This document shows positions 1 through 8,414 of a stretch of 27,439 nucleotides of DNA, piece after piece. The position numbers and the translations under genes are program-made. Every line of letters starts with the position of its first letter. The stretch's first letter is position 1. The DNA is from Syntrophomonas sp. UBA5432 (GTDB lineage: Bacteria > Bacillota > Syntrophomonadia > Syntrophomonadales > Syntrophomonadaceae). Location: positions 1-27,439 of the forward strand of contig DIRQ01000058.1 in assembly GCA_002424365.1 (NCBI GenBank), in the 5' to 3' direction. The notes under the pieces were generated by a model. It searched no databases. It was given only the letters and a program-made list of their open reading frames with translations, and was not told the DNA's origin.

Positions 1-1
1 A

Positions 2-394
2 GAACTGGAGGAAAGAGCTGCTATCGCTAATCGTCTCAATGCCGGACTCTTCGTTTCCATTCACAACAATGCCAGCACTGATCCGTCCAAACAGGGTACC
101 GAGACGTATTACTATGCCCCGGTAGATAACGACCTGCTCTTCCTGCAGCTGGATGAGCGTAAATCCCTGGCTACCAACCTGCACCAGCAGCTGATAGCCA
201 ATCTTAAACGCCCCAACCGGGGAGTAAAAACTGCCAACTTCTCTGTCTTAAGAAACACTACCATGCCCTCGGCCCTGGCAGAATGCGTTTTCATCAGCAA
301 CCCCGAGGAACAGCAACTGCTGCAAAAAGACTACTTCATCCAATTAACCGCCGAATCCATCGCCAACGGCATAGCAGCATATATGGGAAAATAA
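2..394 (+). CDS. N-acetylmuramoyl-L-alanine amidase, C-terminal part (5' end outside window)
   Basis: The frame is open from the window edge to TAA at 392-394, about 130 residues. It matches the C-terminal half of the zinc amidase_3 family, which cleaves the amide bond between muramic acid and the stem peptide in the cell wall. The visible motif FVSIHNNA carries a zinc-ligand His, and ALAECVFISNPEE carries the catalytic Glu followed by the family's usual FISNP stretch. The protein ends in IANGIAAYMGK, as these enzymes usually do. The N-terminus, any signal peptide and any binding repeats are not visible, so substrate and export cannot be judged. It is followed by a parS-like site and a hairpin terminator, so it is probably not co-transcribed with the polysaccharide genes. 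The family is secure; the exact role (cell separation or sporulation) is unknown. Confidence 0.9.
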   Translation, partial: ELEERAAIANRLNAGLFVSIHNNASTDPSKQGTETYYYAPVDNDLLFLQLDERKSLATNLHQQLIANLKRPNRGVKTANFSVLRNTTMPSALAECVFISNPEEQQLLQKDYFIQLTAESIANGIAAYMGK

Positions 395-412
395 AATAAG
401 TCCGGGCCCTCA

Positions 413-428
413 GGTTTCACGTGAAACA
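413..428. promoter_or_regulatory. parS-like centromere site (ParB/Spo0J binding)
   Basis: GGTTTCACGTGAAACA is present. Its core GTTTCACGTGAAAC (414-427) is a perfect 14-bp palindrome and differs from the Bacillus parS consensus TGTTTCACGTGAAACA only at the first base. ParB/Spo0J nucleates on such sites to segregate the chromosome origin region. GGGCC (404-408) and GGCCC (430-434) flank it, so the transcript could also form an extended hairpin, but no T-run follows. The match is seen; function is inferred. Confidence 0.75.
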
Positions 429-449
429 AGGCCCCGAAAACTAGTTTGT

Positions 450-497
450 AGCGAAAGCTTCACCCTATCGGGTACACAGTAGCTTTCGCTTTCCTTT
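450..497 (+). terminator. Rho-independent terminator after the amidase gene
   Basis: AGCGAAAGCT (450-459) and AGCTTTCGCT (481-490) form a perfect 10-bp stem, followed by TTCCTTT. The loop contains a second small stem, ACCC/GGGT. It lies downstream of the amidase stop and upstream of the polysaccharide locus, so it probably separates the two transcripts. The T-tract is interrupted by two C's. Confidence 0.65.
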
Positions 498-519
498 AAA
501 TTATATTTAAATAAACAAC

Positions 520-606
520 GTTAATCCTTATGAATCCGCGCGAGCAAAGCGAGCCCGCGTCTATTTTAAGACTATTTTCTTGTTTGAGCAGGAAAAAAGG
601 ATTAAC
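520..606. repeat. Leader inverted repeat upstream of the polysaccharide operon
   Basis: GTTAATCCTT (520-529) is exactly complementary to AAGGATTAAC (597-606), with a 67-base interior that contains GC-rich CGCG blocks. It lies in the 165-200 base leader between the terminator and the first biosynthetic gene. It could fold as a large leader-RNA stem or act as a paired operator. The reading frame is open across it from ATG 530, but that extension looks non-coding. Confidence 0.4.
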
Positions 607-694
607 TTATAGAATTATACCTAATTGTGTAAACAGCCTGACGGACAGGAAGTCTAACCCCTTTAGTATCTACTTACATAAACGAGGCGAAACC

Positions 695-2524
695 ATGAAC
701 TATTGGCTCAGAATAATAATGCTAATGCTCTTCGACAGTATCCTGATAAACCTGTCAGTATACATATCCCTGTGGCTTCGTTTCGAAGGCGAAATCCAGG
801 CCCAATACCTGACTGCCTTCGTTAGCCTTATTCCCTGGATTACCATAATTACCCTGGCTGGCCTCTACTTCTTCCAGCTTTATCACCGTATGTGGCAGTA
901 CGCCAGCACCGGAGAGCTATACGGCATAATAAAAGCTATAACCACCGCTATACTTGTTATTATAGGCCTAATATACACTATCCCCTTGCCCCACCTGCCC
1001 CGCAGCGTATACATACTCTCCTGGCTCCTAATGATTGCCTTTATCGGTGGCTCTCGCCTGGCCTGGAGGATAATTCGCGATAAGATTATTAAGGAAGCCG
1101 GTGAACAGGGTAAAAAAACCCTGATTATTGGGGCTGGAGACGCCGGAGCTATGTTTGCCCGGGAACTGGTCAACAACAAAGAACTGGGCCTTATGCCGGT
1201 AGGATTTATTGATGACAGCCGTTACAAACAAAAACTAACTCTCTATGGCATCCCGGTATTAGGTAAGAGGCAGGATATACCCCGGATAGTAGATGAATAT
1301 GGGGTAAAAGAAATAATAATCGCCATGCCCTCAGTAAGCGGAAATACCATTAAAGAATTCGTGAATATATGTCGGGAAACCCCGGCCACACTACGAATAT
1401 TTCAGGGAACCAGCGAAATCCTTAATGGTCACCAAATAAGACAAATAGAATTGGAAGACCTGTTGCGCCGGGAACCGGTAAAACTTAACCTAGGTGAAAT
1501 AGCAGGCTACCTTACCAACCAGGTAATATTGGTCAGTGGGGCCGGAGGCTCCATTGGCTCCGAGCTCTGCCGGCAAATTTGTGCCTTTCGCCCAAAAACC
1601 CTGGTCCTGGTAGAATACAGCGAAAACAACCTGTTTGATATTGAAAACGAACTACGGGAGACCTTTCCCGATATACATATAGATGCAGAACTATGCGATG
1701 TAAAAGACTGGCTGAAACTGCAGGAAGTATTCCAGCGCAGCCGCCCGGCAGTAGTATTCCATGCTGCCGCCTACAAACATGTTCCCATGATGGAAAAACA
1801 CCCCCAGGAGGCTGTTAAAAACAACATCCTGGGTACCAGAAACATGGCCCAGATGGCGGATAAATACAGTACCAAAACCTTTATCCAAATATCCACTGAT
1901 AAAGCCGTAAACCCCAGCAGCGTAATGGGAGCCAGCAAACGTATAGCCGAAATGCTGATTCAGGATATAAACCAGAGAAGCACCACTTACTTCGCGGCAG
2001 TAAGATTCGGTAACGTATTAGGAAGCCGCGGTAGCGTAGTGCCTATATTCAAAAAACAAATAGAAAAGGGTGGCCCCGTAACCATAACCCATCCCGATAT
2101 GACCCGTTATTTTATGACCATACCAGAATCCGTGCAATTAGTAATCCAGGCCGGAGCCATGGCTGCCGGAGGAGAAATATTTGTCCTGGACATGGGTGAA
2201 CCCGTAAAAATAGTAGACCTGGCCCGCGACCTGATAACCCTGTATGGCTACGAAGCCGGCTCCGACATCCCGGTAAAATTCACCGGCATCAGACCCGGTG
2301 AAAAACTATATGAAGAACTCTTCACTGCTCGGGAACAAATGGCCGCCACTCGCCACGAAAGAATCTTTCAATCCGAACAAGAAGAACCCTATAATAATAT
2401 TTATGAACTAATCGACAAACTATTTGCCCAAAACGTCTTCCTTAACCGAAATGATGTGGTGGAACTAATTAGTCAGGTGTTACCGGAATATAACCAACAC
2501 GAAAAAAGAAGAGAAATTAAGTAG
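695..2524 (+). CDS. capD: Membrane-bound nucleotide-sugar 4,6-dehydratase (CapD/WbpM/FlaA1-like)
   Basis: This is a 609-residue polysaccharide biosynthesis protein. It has four N-terminal membrane segments (about residues 1-115), a linker Rossmann-like domain (IIGAGDAGAMFARE) and a C-terminal SDR domain with VSGAGGSIGSELC as the NAD(P)-binding loop. The catalytic region reads STDKAVNPSSVMGASKR, with Met in place of the usual SDR Tyr, as is typical of the long WbpM branch. This branch converts UDP-GlcNAc to the UDP-4-keto-6-deoxy sugar at the inner face of the membrane. The frame is open from ATG 530, but I chose ATG 695: AACGAGGCGA precedes it and the hydrophobic N-terminus starts there, whereas the 55 residues upstream have no family character. 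It heads the locus. The WbpV-like reductase at 18975 probably uses its product. Codon use is C-ending, unlike the AT-rich genes that follow. Confidence 0.93.
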   Translation: MNYWLRIIMLMLFDSILINLSVYISLWLRFEGEIQAQYLTAFVSLIPWITIITLAGLYFFQLYHRMWQYASTGELYGIIKAITTAILVIIGLIYTIPLPHLPRSVYILSWLLMIAFIGGSRLAWRIIRDKIIKEAGEQGKKTLIIGAGDAGAMFARELVNNKELGLMPVGFIDDSRYKQKLTLYGIPVLGKRQDIPRIVDEYGVKEIIIAMPSVSGNTIKEFVNICRETPATLRIFQGTSEILNGHQIRQIELEDLLRREPVKLNLGEIAGYLTNQVILVSGAGGSIGSELCRQICAFRPKTLVLVEYSENNLFDIENELRETFPDIHIDAELCDVKDWLKLQEVFQRSRPAVVFHAAAYKHVPMMEKHPQEAVKNNILGTRNMAQMADKYSTKTFIQISTDKAVNPSSVMGASKRIAEMLIQDINQRSTTYFAAVRFGNVLGSRGSVVPIFKKQIEKGGPVTITHPDMTRYFMTIPESVQLVIQAGAMAAGGEIFVLDMGEPVKIVDLARDLITLYGYEAGSDIPVKFTGIRPGEKLYEELFTAREQMAATRHERIFQSEQEEPYNNIYELIDKLFAQNVFLNRNDVVELISQVLPEYNQHEKRREIK

Positions 2525-2563
2525 CAAGAGTAAGCCGAATAGGCTTATTTGGAGGAAAACATT

Positions 2564-3760
2564 GTGAAGGTTTTACAAATTAATTCAGTATGTGGAATCG
2601 GAAGCACGGGAAGAATTGCTACTGATATCCACAACATTTTAATAGCGCAAGGGCATGAAAGCTATATCGCATATGGAAGAGGGTTGCCTAGGAACTGTGA
2701 TACCTCAATCAGGATAGGCACGAAATACGATAATTATACACACGGTGTATTAACGAGGGTATTTGACAAACACGGTTTTGGTTCACGGAAAGCTACACAG
2801 AAATTTATAAAAGAAGTTAAGAAATTAGATCCTGATATTATCCATTTGCATAACATCCATGGTTATTATATCAACATTGAAATATTATTCGATTATCTAA
2901 AAGAAGCCTATAAGCCTGTTATTTGGACATTACATGATTGTTGGGCTTTTACAGGGCACTGTTCGTATTTTGATTATATAGGTTGTACTAGGTGGAAAAC
3001 ACAATGTTATAATTGCCCGGGAAAAAGGTCATATCCAGCAAGTGCCTTTTTGGATAATTCAAAAATGAACTATTCAAAGAAAAAAGCTATTTTTACAGGA
3101 ATCAAAAATCTGATTATAGTAACGCCATCTAAGTGGTTAGCTGGTTTAGTGAAACAATCATATTTAAAAAAACATCCTGTTAAAATAATCAACAATGGAA
3201 TTGATTTGGAAGTATTCAGACCTATCAAAAATGATTTTAGAGAAAAATATAGTCTTCAAAAAAAATTTATTATTCTTGGTGTAGCAAATATATGGGATCG
3301 TAGGAAAGGATTTAGATATTTTATAGAGTTATCTGACAAGATTCAAAACGATGAAGTAATTGTCCTAGTAGGATTAACAGAGAAGCAAAAAAAACAATTA
3401 CCCAAAAACATAATTGGTATAACAAGAACCAACAATACTGAAGAATTAGTTGAAATATATTCAGCTACAGATGTTTTTGTCAATCCGACCTTAGAAGATA
3501 ATTTCCCTACTACAAATCTAGAGGCATTAGCTTGTGGAACCCCAGTGATTACTTTTAATACTGGGGGGAGTGTTGAATGTGTAGATGAAAGTTGTGGTTT
3601 TGTTGTCGCAAAGGGAAATGTGGAAGAATTGCTAAATGGAATAAAAGATATAAAGATAAAGGGAGAATCATATTTTACAGCAAATTGTATAGAACGAGCA
3701 AGACAATTATATGATAAGAAAAACAAATTTAATGAGTATATAGATATATATACTATGTAG
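2564..3760 (+). CDS. GT4-family glycosyltransferase (WcaC-like N-terminus)
   Basis: This 398-residue GT-B fold enzyme should transfer a sugar from a nucleotide donor to the growing lipid-linked oligosaccharide on the cytoplasmic face. The N-terminus KVLQINSVCGIGSTGRIATD is the acceptor-domain start seen in WcaC-type capsule transferases. The donor domain contains ATDVFVNPTLEDNFPTTNLE with the EALACGTPVI stretch and the conserved Glu of GT4. I chose the GTG at 2564, placed 8 bases after GGAGG (2551-2555), over the in-frame TTG at 2549, which precedes the ribosome site. It follows capD by 39 bases. Base composition turns sharply AT-rich here, suggesting a separately acquired cassette. The donor cannot be read from sequence. 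A cysteine-rich patch (about residues 125-155) is characteristic of this subgroup. Confidence 0.88.
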   Translation: MKVLQINSVCGIGSTGRIATDIHNILIAQGHESYIAYGRGLPRNCDTSIRIGTKYDNYTHGVLTRVFDKHGFGSRKATQKFIKEVKKLDPDIIHLHNIHGYYINIEILFDYLKEAYKPVIWTLHDCWAFTGHCSYFDYIGCTRWKTQCYNCPGKRSYPASAFLDNSKMNYSKKKAIFTGIKNLIIVTPSKWLAGLVKQSYLKKHPVKIINNGIDLEVFRPIKNDFREKYSLQKKFIILGVANIWDRRKGFRYFIELSDKIQNDEVIVLVGLTEKQKKQLPKNIIGITRTNNTEELVEIYSATDVFVNPTLEDNFPTTNLEALACGTPVITFNTGGSVECVDESCGFVVAKGNVEELLNGIKDIKIKGESYFTANCIERARQLYDKKNKFNEYIDIYTM

Positions 3761-3764
3761 CTCC

Positions 3765-3802
3765 CCTAACTCTGTACTGTTTGTTTTATTGGGAAAACCC
3801 TG
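3765..3802 (+). mobile_element. Solo right end of an IS150-type (IS3 family) element
   Basis: Thirty-eight bases starting CCTAACTCTG and ending GGGAAAACCCTG match the right terminal repeat of the IS at 26440-26477, with about five mismatches and the same orientation. No transposase or left end lies beside it, so this is a relic. It occupies the gap between the glycosyltransferase stop and the FkbM gene. A shared CAGGGTGA also follows both copies at different distances. Confidence 0.7.
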
Positions 3803-3893
3803 TACTTACCTTTAAAAACAGTCAGAATGCAGGGTGACTTTAAGATTCATTTGCAAACAAATAGTAATATCTAGTATTATCGGAGATGATTTT

Positions 3894-4580
3894 TTGCTAA
3901 ATAAGTTGAGAAACAAGCTGCAAATTGTTGGTTACTATTTTAAGCTACCCCACAAAAAGGATGTAATTTGTAAAAACATTAGATTCGGCTCGGACTATGC
4001 TGGATATAACGTATGCCCACATGGTCTTAATTCTGAAAGCATTGTATATTCATTTGGTGTAGGGGAAGATATATCTTTTGATTTAACGATAATTAGTACA
4101 TTAGGTGTTAGTGTGTTCGCGTTTGACCCAACTCCTAAATCTATAGAATGGATTAGACAACAGGAACTACCAGAAAAACTACACTTTTACCCATATGGAA
4201 TTGCTGATTATGATGGAGTTGCATATTTTAATCCTCCGGAAAACCCTTTACACGTTTCTCATACGATGTTAGATAGGCCAAGTACTGCTGATAAAGCTGT
4301 TGAAGTTAAAGTATATACTCTATTAACTATTATGAATATGTTACAACATAGTAAAATTGATGTTGTTAAAATGGATATTGAAGGTGCTGAATATGCTGTG
4401 CTGGAGAACATATTAGAAGCAAATATTAATGTTGGACAATTTCTTATTGAATTTCATCATAGATTTGAGAATGTGGGTTGGTTAGCTACCAAAAATGCAA
4501 TTATCTTATTAAAAAGTAAAGGGTACAAAATATTTAATGTGTCAGCTACTCTGGAAGAATATTCTTTTATTAAAATATGA
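3894..4580 (+). CDS. FkbM-family SAM-dependent methyltransferase
   Basis: This is a protein of about 228 residues from the FkbM (Methyltransf_21) family, likely to O-methylate a sugar or other group of the polysaccharide. SAM-binding signatures are visible: YSFGVGEDISFD (motif I region), FAFDPTP (acidic residue binding the ribose) and DVVKMDIEGAEY, the family hallmark. The frame is open from GTG 3834, but its first 20 codons run through DNA just after a relic IS end and have no family likeness. TTG 3894 follows GGAG (3882-3885) by 8 bases and gives MLNKLRNKLQ, so I prefer it. No exporter or signal is present. It is AT-rich like the preceding gene. The substrate is unknown, and the start is moderately certain. 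Confidence 0.82.
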   Translation: MLNKLRNKLQIVGYYFKLPHKKDVICKNIRFGSDYAGYNVCPHGLNSESIVYSFGVGEDISFDLTIISTLGVSVFAFDPTPKSIEWIRQQELPEKLHFYPYGIADYDGVAYFNPPENPLHVSHTMLDRPSTADKAVEVKVYTLLTIMNMLQHSKIDVVKMDIEGAEYAVLENILEANINVGQFLIEFHHRFENVGWLATKNAIILLKSKGYKIFNVSATLEEYSFIKI

Positions 4581-4645
4581 TTTTAGCAACCAGAATTGCC
4601 ATTGTAGATAAAAATGTTTTCTTAATGGGGCTTGCTTGAGTCATA

Positions 4646-4674
4646 TTTAGATTGGATTAATACGAAGCTATAAT
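4646..4674 (+). promoter_or_regulatory. Possible sigma-A promoter ahead of galE
   Basis: A perfect TATAAT (4669-4674) lies 17 bases after TTTAGA (4646-4651), which matches four of six bases of the -35 consensus. It sits in the 177-base gap before galE, about 85 bases from its start. AT-rich DNA gives such matches by chance, so this is tentative. Confidence 0.4.
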
Positions 4675-4757
4675 TAGTTAAATTTCATAGAGCTGTTCAT
4701 AAAGCATGGAATTGGTTAAAACAAATCGTTTTATATTAAAAATACGAGGGAAATATT

Positions 4758-5756
4758 ATGCAGATATTAATAACAGGTGGAGCAGGATACATAGGTAGTC
4801 ACACATGTGTGGAACTACTAAATGCAGGATATGAAATTATCGTTTTTGACAACTTTATTAATTCAAACCCAGGAGTAATAAGTAAAGTAAAAAAAATAAC
4901 AGGTAAAGAACTTATATTTTATGAAGCAGATATGTTAAACCGAATGGCTATGGAACAGATATTTAGAGAGAATAATATCGATGCTGTAATCCATTTTGCT
5001 GGTTTAAAGGCAGTTGGTGAATCTACATTACAGCCATTAAGATATTATGAAAATAATGTGGTTGGCACAATAGTACTGCTTGAAACTATGGTTAAATATA
5101 AGGTTAAACGTTTGGTTTTCAGCTCTTCAGCGACAGTATACGGTAATCCTGCTATATTACCGATTAAAGAAATGTCGCCGCTTTTACCAACTAATCCGTA
5201 TGGGAGAACCAAGCTGACTATAGAGAACATTTTATATGACCTTTATGCTTCTGATAATGAATGGAGCATATCTTTGTTGCGCTATTTTAACCCTATCGGT
5301 GCTCATAAAAGTGGTCTGATTGGTGATAATCCTAATGGTATTCCTAATAACCTGATGCCTTTCCTGGTTAAAGTGGCACACGGCGAGTTGGAAGTGCTCA
5401 ATATATTCGGTAGCGATTATCCCACAAAAGACGGCACCGGAGTTCGTGATTATATTCATGTAGTAGATCTTAGCTTGGGACATATTAAAGCCATGGAAAA
5501 AATAATGCATCATAAAGGTGTGGAAGCCTATAATCTTGGAACAGGCAGAGGCTATAGCGTCCTAGAATTAATTCGTATTTTTGAAGCTGCTACAGGTCAA
5601 AAAGTCAACTACAACTTTACCTCTCGTCGTGAGGGTGATATAGCAGAATGTTATGCAGATCCGCAAAAAGCAAAAAAAGAGTTGGGTTGGCAAGCTACCA
5701 GAGATATATTTAAGATGTGTGAGGATTCGTGGAGATTTATAAAAAAGAGTCTGTAA
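4758..5756 (+). CDS. galE: UDP-glucose 4-epimerase
   Basis: This 332-residue extended SDR enzyme interconverts UDP-Glc and UDP-Gal, and in many relatives UDP-GlcNAc and UDP-GalNAc. Visible features are the NAD loop TGGAGYIGSH at the N-terminus, HFAGLKAVGES, the catalytic SSSATVYG Ser/Thr region, the YGRTK Tyr-Lys pair, and the GalE-specific LRYFNPIGAH and GTGVRDYIHVVDL. Length is normal and the ORF is intact. ATG 4758 follows GAGGG. In this locus it would supply a galacto-configured donor. A degraded galE-like fragment at 15403-15520 shows that another copy once existed within the cluster. Specificity for acetylated substrates cannot be decided here. Confidence 0.95.
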   Translation: MQILITGGAGYIGSHTCVELLNAGYEIIVFDNFINSNPGVISKVKKITGKELIFYEADMLNRMAMEQIFRENNIDAVIHFAGLKAVGESTLQPLRYYENNVVGTIVLLETMVKYKVKRLVFSSSATVYGNPAILPIKEMSPLLPTNPYGRTKLTIENILYDLYASDNEWSISLLRYFNPIGAHKSGLIGDNPNGIPNNLMPFLVKVAHGELEVLNIFGSDYPTKDGTGVRDYIHVVDLSLGHIKAMEKIMHHKGVEAYNLGTGRGYSVLELIRIFEAATGQKVNYNFTSRREGDIAECYADPQKAKKELGWQATRDIFKMCEDSWRFIKKSL

Positions 5757-5855
5757 ACGAAAGTGATAAATATAAATATTGGATGAGGATTAGGGAAGAA
5801 ATTCAAGTGCCAGAAAAACATATTTCATTAGGGTGTTTGGGGGATATATGACAAA

Positions 5856-6998
5856 ATGAAAATTGTTCATGTTTGCTTGGCAAGTTCTTTTACCGAAAAT
5901 ATGTCCTATCAGGACAATCTTTTACCTGAACAGAATGTTTTAGATGGGCATGAAGTTGTAGTGATTTCTAATTGCCGAAAATATTTAAGTGGCAAAGAGG
6001 TTTATGCTGAGCCGGAGGATCGGGTTTTAGATAATGGTATAAGGCTTATTAGACTAGAATACGATAAGGTATTGACTCCGTTTATATCTGGAAAACTACG
6101 CAAAGTAAAAGCAATATATCCATTGTTGGAGGATCTTAAACCAGATGTAATACTATTCCATGGCATTAGCGGATGGGAACTCTTAAGTGTTGCAAGATAT
6201 AAAAAAAATCACCCTAACATAAAAGTTTATGTGGATAGTCATGCAGATGCACATAATAGCGCTACAAATTTAGTTTCTAAGTATTTTTTGCATAAGATTT
6301 TCTACCGTATGATTATCCAAAAGAGCCTACCTTATATTGATAAAATATTATATGTTTCTATGGAGGCCCTGAATTTTATCAAGGAAAAATACAAAATCCC
6401 AGAAGAAAAAACTGAATTTTATCCGCTAGGCGGTATTGTTATCAATTATGAGGGACGTCAGGCAAAAAGGGGAAAAATTAGAAATGCATTGAAGCTTTCT
6501 GATGAGGACATTCTTCTTGTCCATTCAGGTAAGCTGGACAAGTTAAAAAAGACGGAAGACATTCTTCGGGCACTAATTGAAGTACCATCGGAAAGGCTCC
6601 GATTAGTTATAGTTGGTAGCATACCTGAGGATATGAAACCTGTTCTGGAACCACTTATTGAGGCAGACAAGCGCATAAAATATGTAGGATGGAAAACTGC
6701 AGATGAATTAATGGAGTATTTATATGCAGCGGATGTGTATGTTCAGCCTGGCGGACAATCAGCGACAATGCAAAACGCAATATGCTGTGGATGTGCAATG
6801 GTGCTTTATCCTCACAAAAGTCATGAACCCTATTTACAGGGCAATGGATACTATGTGAAAAGTATAGAAGATATGAAGCGAGTGTTTCAGGAAATCGATG
6901 ATAATCCAAGTATGCTAAAAAAAATGAGCGATAATTCGATGAAGATTGCCAGGGAGCTTTTAGATTATAAAAAACTTGCAGCTAGGCTTTATGAATAA
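5856..6998 (+). CDS. GT4-family glycosyltransferase
   Basis: This 380-residue GT-B glycosyltransferase is likely to add one sugar of the repeat unit in the cytoplasm. The N-terminal domain starts MKIVHVCLASSFTENMSYQDN and contains LKPDVILFHGISGWE. The C-terminal donor domain has LLVHSGKLDKLKKTEDILRA (phosphate-contacting Gly/Lys), LRLVIVGSIPED, YVGWKTADELMEYLYAADVY and VQPGGQSATMQNAICCGCAM, where the usual EAxACG is replaced by QNAICCG. The start is ATG 5856 after a GGGGG run. The 99-base gap behind galE encodes no recognised product. Donor and acceptor are unknown. The unusual donor loop, lacking the classical second Glu in EX7E, is noted but occurs in some GT4 branches. Confidence 0.85.
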   Translation: MKIVHVCLASSFTENMSYQDNLLPEQNVLDGHEVVVISNCRKYLSGKEVYAEPEDRVLDNGIRLIRLEYDKVLTPFISGKLRKVKAIYPLLEDLKPDVILFHGISGWELLSVARYKKNHPNIKVYVDSHADAHNSATNLVSKYFLHKIFYRMIIQKSLPYIDKILYVSMEALNFIKEKYKIPEEKTEFYPLGGIVINYEGRQAKRGKIRNALKLSDEDILLVHSGKLDKLKKTEDILRALIEVPSERLRLVIVGSIPEDMKPVLEPLIEADKRIKYVGWKTADELMEYLYAADVYVQPGGQSATMQNAICCGCAMVLYPHKSHEPYLQGNGYYVKSIEDMKRVFQEIDDNPSMLKKMSDNSMKIARELLDYKKLAARLYE

Positions 6999-7082
6999 AT
7001 ACCGTAATTATTTTGAGCGTAAGTAACGGCAAAAAACTAAGTCTAATCTTAGTACTAGTAAAGTTAGGAGAGGGAGAAACCC

Positions 7083-8402
7083 ATGTGCATTAAAGAAGAA
7101 TTACTCCGCAAAATTGCCAATAAGGAGATAGTAGTTGGAGTTATTGGTCTCGGCTACGTAGGATTACCTCTAGCGGTCGAAAAAGCCAAAGCCGGTTTTA
7201 AAACAATTGGATTCGATATTCAAGCCCATAAAGTAGAAAAAGTTAACCAGGGTATTAACTATATCGGAGATGTAGTCGATAGCGAACTAAAAGATCTGGT
7301 AGTAAAAGGCCTGCTATCTGCTACCACTGACTTCTCTTTTGTCAAAGAGGTAGACTTCGTAGCCATCTGCGTACCCACACCCCTGGACGAATACCAGCAG
7401 CCCGATATCAGCTATGTGCGCGACAGTACCGCCCAGGTAGCCCAATACATAACAAAAGGCAGCATGATAGTATTAGAATCTACCACCTATCCCGGTACCA
7501 CCGAAGAACTAATGCTTCCCATTCTGGAAGAAGGTTCCAGCCTAAAATGCGGAGAAGACTTCTACCTGGCCTTCTCCCCTGAGCGTGTAGATCCCGGTAA
7601 TCTCCTTTACCAGACTAAAAACACCCCCAAAGTAGTAGGCGGAGTAGGTAAAGATGCTACCGAAGTCATTGCCGCCATGTACCGCAACGTACTTGAAGGA
7701 GAAGTATTCGAAGCCTCATCCCCTCGAGTTGCCGAAATGGAAAAAATACTGGAAAACACCTATCGCAATATAAATATCGGCCTCATAAACGAACTGGCTA
7801 TGCTGTGCCACAAAATGGACATAAACATCTGGGAAGTAATTGAAGCCGCCAAAACTAAGCCCTTTGGCTTCACTCCCTTTTATCCCGGCCCCGGCCTGGG
7901 CGGACACTGTATACCTTTAGACCCCTATTACCTATCCTGGAAAGCCAGGGAATACAGCTTCCATACTTCTATGATTGAAGCCTCTATGATGGTAAATGAT
8001 AAGATGCCTGAATATACCGTTGAAAGGGCCGGTAAGATCCTTAATCGCTTTAAGAAAGCATTAAACGGCTCACAGATTCTTATATTAGGTGTAGCTTACA
8101 AGCAGGATATCGATGATTACCGGGAAAGCCCTGCTATTCGTGTTATCGCAGAGTTCCTCAAGACCGGTGCGGTAGTTGAATACTACGACCCTTACATAAG
8201 TGAATATGAAGAAAAGGGTCAAATAATGACTGGACTAAAGGGACTAAGTGCTAAAAAGGTACAGTCAGCTGACCTTGTAATTATAACTACTGCACATACC
8301 ACGGTTGACTATGATTTTGTTGAGAAACATGCTAAAGCTATCTTTGATACTAAAAACGCCATGAAAAATGTAAAGAATCGGGAGAAAATTGAATTACTCT
8401 AG
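7083..8402 (+). CDS. wbpA: UDP-N-acetylglucosamine 6-dehydrogenase (WbpA-type)
   Basis: This 439-residue member of the UDP-Glc/UDP-ManNAc dehydrogenase family oxidises C6 of UDP-GlcNAc to the uronic acid using two NAD+. Seen: the NAD loop VIGLGYVGLPLAVE (about residue 19), VPTPLDEYQQPD, ESTTYPGTTEE, FSPERVDPGN, the catalytic Cys in GLGGHCIPLDPYY (about 276), and the C-terminal ILGVAYKQDIDDYRESPA. Specificity for UDP-GlcNAc is inferred from the downstream wbpB- and wbpE-like genes. GGAGAGGGAGAAACCC precedes ATG 7083. Codon use is C-ending (ACC, CCC, GCC, CAG) until about 7980, then becomes T/A-ending to the stop, suggesting a recombination junction within the gene. The ORF is intact. Confidence 0.93.
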   Translation: MCIKEELLRKIANKEIVVGVIGLGYVGLPLAVEKAKAGFKTIGFDIQAHKVEKVNQGINYIGDVVDSELKDLVVKGLLSATTDFSFVKEVDFVAICVPTPLDEYQQPDISYVRDSTAQVAQYITKGSMIVLESTTYPGTTEELMLPILEEGSSLKCGEDFYLAFSPERVDPGNLLYQTKNTPKVVGGVGKDATEVIAAMYRNVLEGEVFEASSPRVAEMEKILENTYRNINIGLINELAMLCHKMDINIWEVIEAAKTKPFGFTPFYPGPGLGGHCIPLDPYYLSWKAREYSFHTSMIEASMMVNDKMPEYTVERAGKILNRFKKALNGSQILILGVAYKQDIDDYRESPAIRVIAEFLKTGAVVEYYDPYISEYEEKGQIMTGLKGLSAKKVQSADLVIITTAHTTVDYDFVEKHAKAIFDTKNAMKNVKNREKIELL

Positions 8403-8414
8403 GGAGAGATTACA

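Noticed and set aside
580..613. TTGTTT and TATAGA as a promoter for the locus
   Set aside because: Spacing is 22 bases, too long for a normal sigma-A promoter.
530..694. A 55-codon N-terminal extension of the dehydratase in the same open frame
   Set aside because: No good ribosome site, no family similarity, and it overlaps the leader inverted repeat; ATG 695 fits the membrane start.
3343..3726. Long antisense open frame inside the first glycosyltransferase gene
   Set aside because: A shadow of a well-supported gene; no ribosome site or recognisable protein.
4581..4757. A stretch reading FHRAVHKAWNWLKQIVLY before galE
   Set aside because: Too short, no start or ribosome site, and no family recognised; may be a coding remnant but cannot be supported.
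5757..5855. An open stretch reading YWMRIREEIQVPEKHISLG between galE and the next glycosyltransferase
   Set aside because: It looks somewhat coding-like but is about 30 codons with no clear start and no recognised family.
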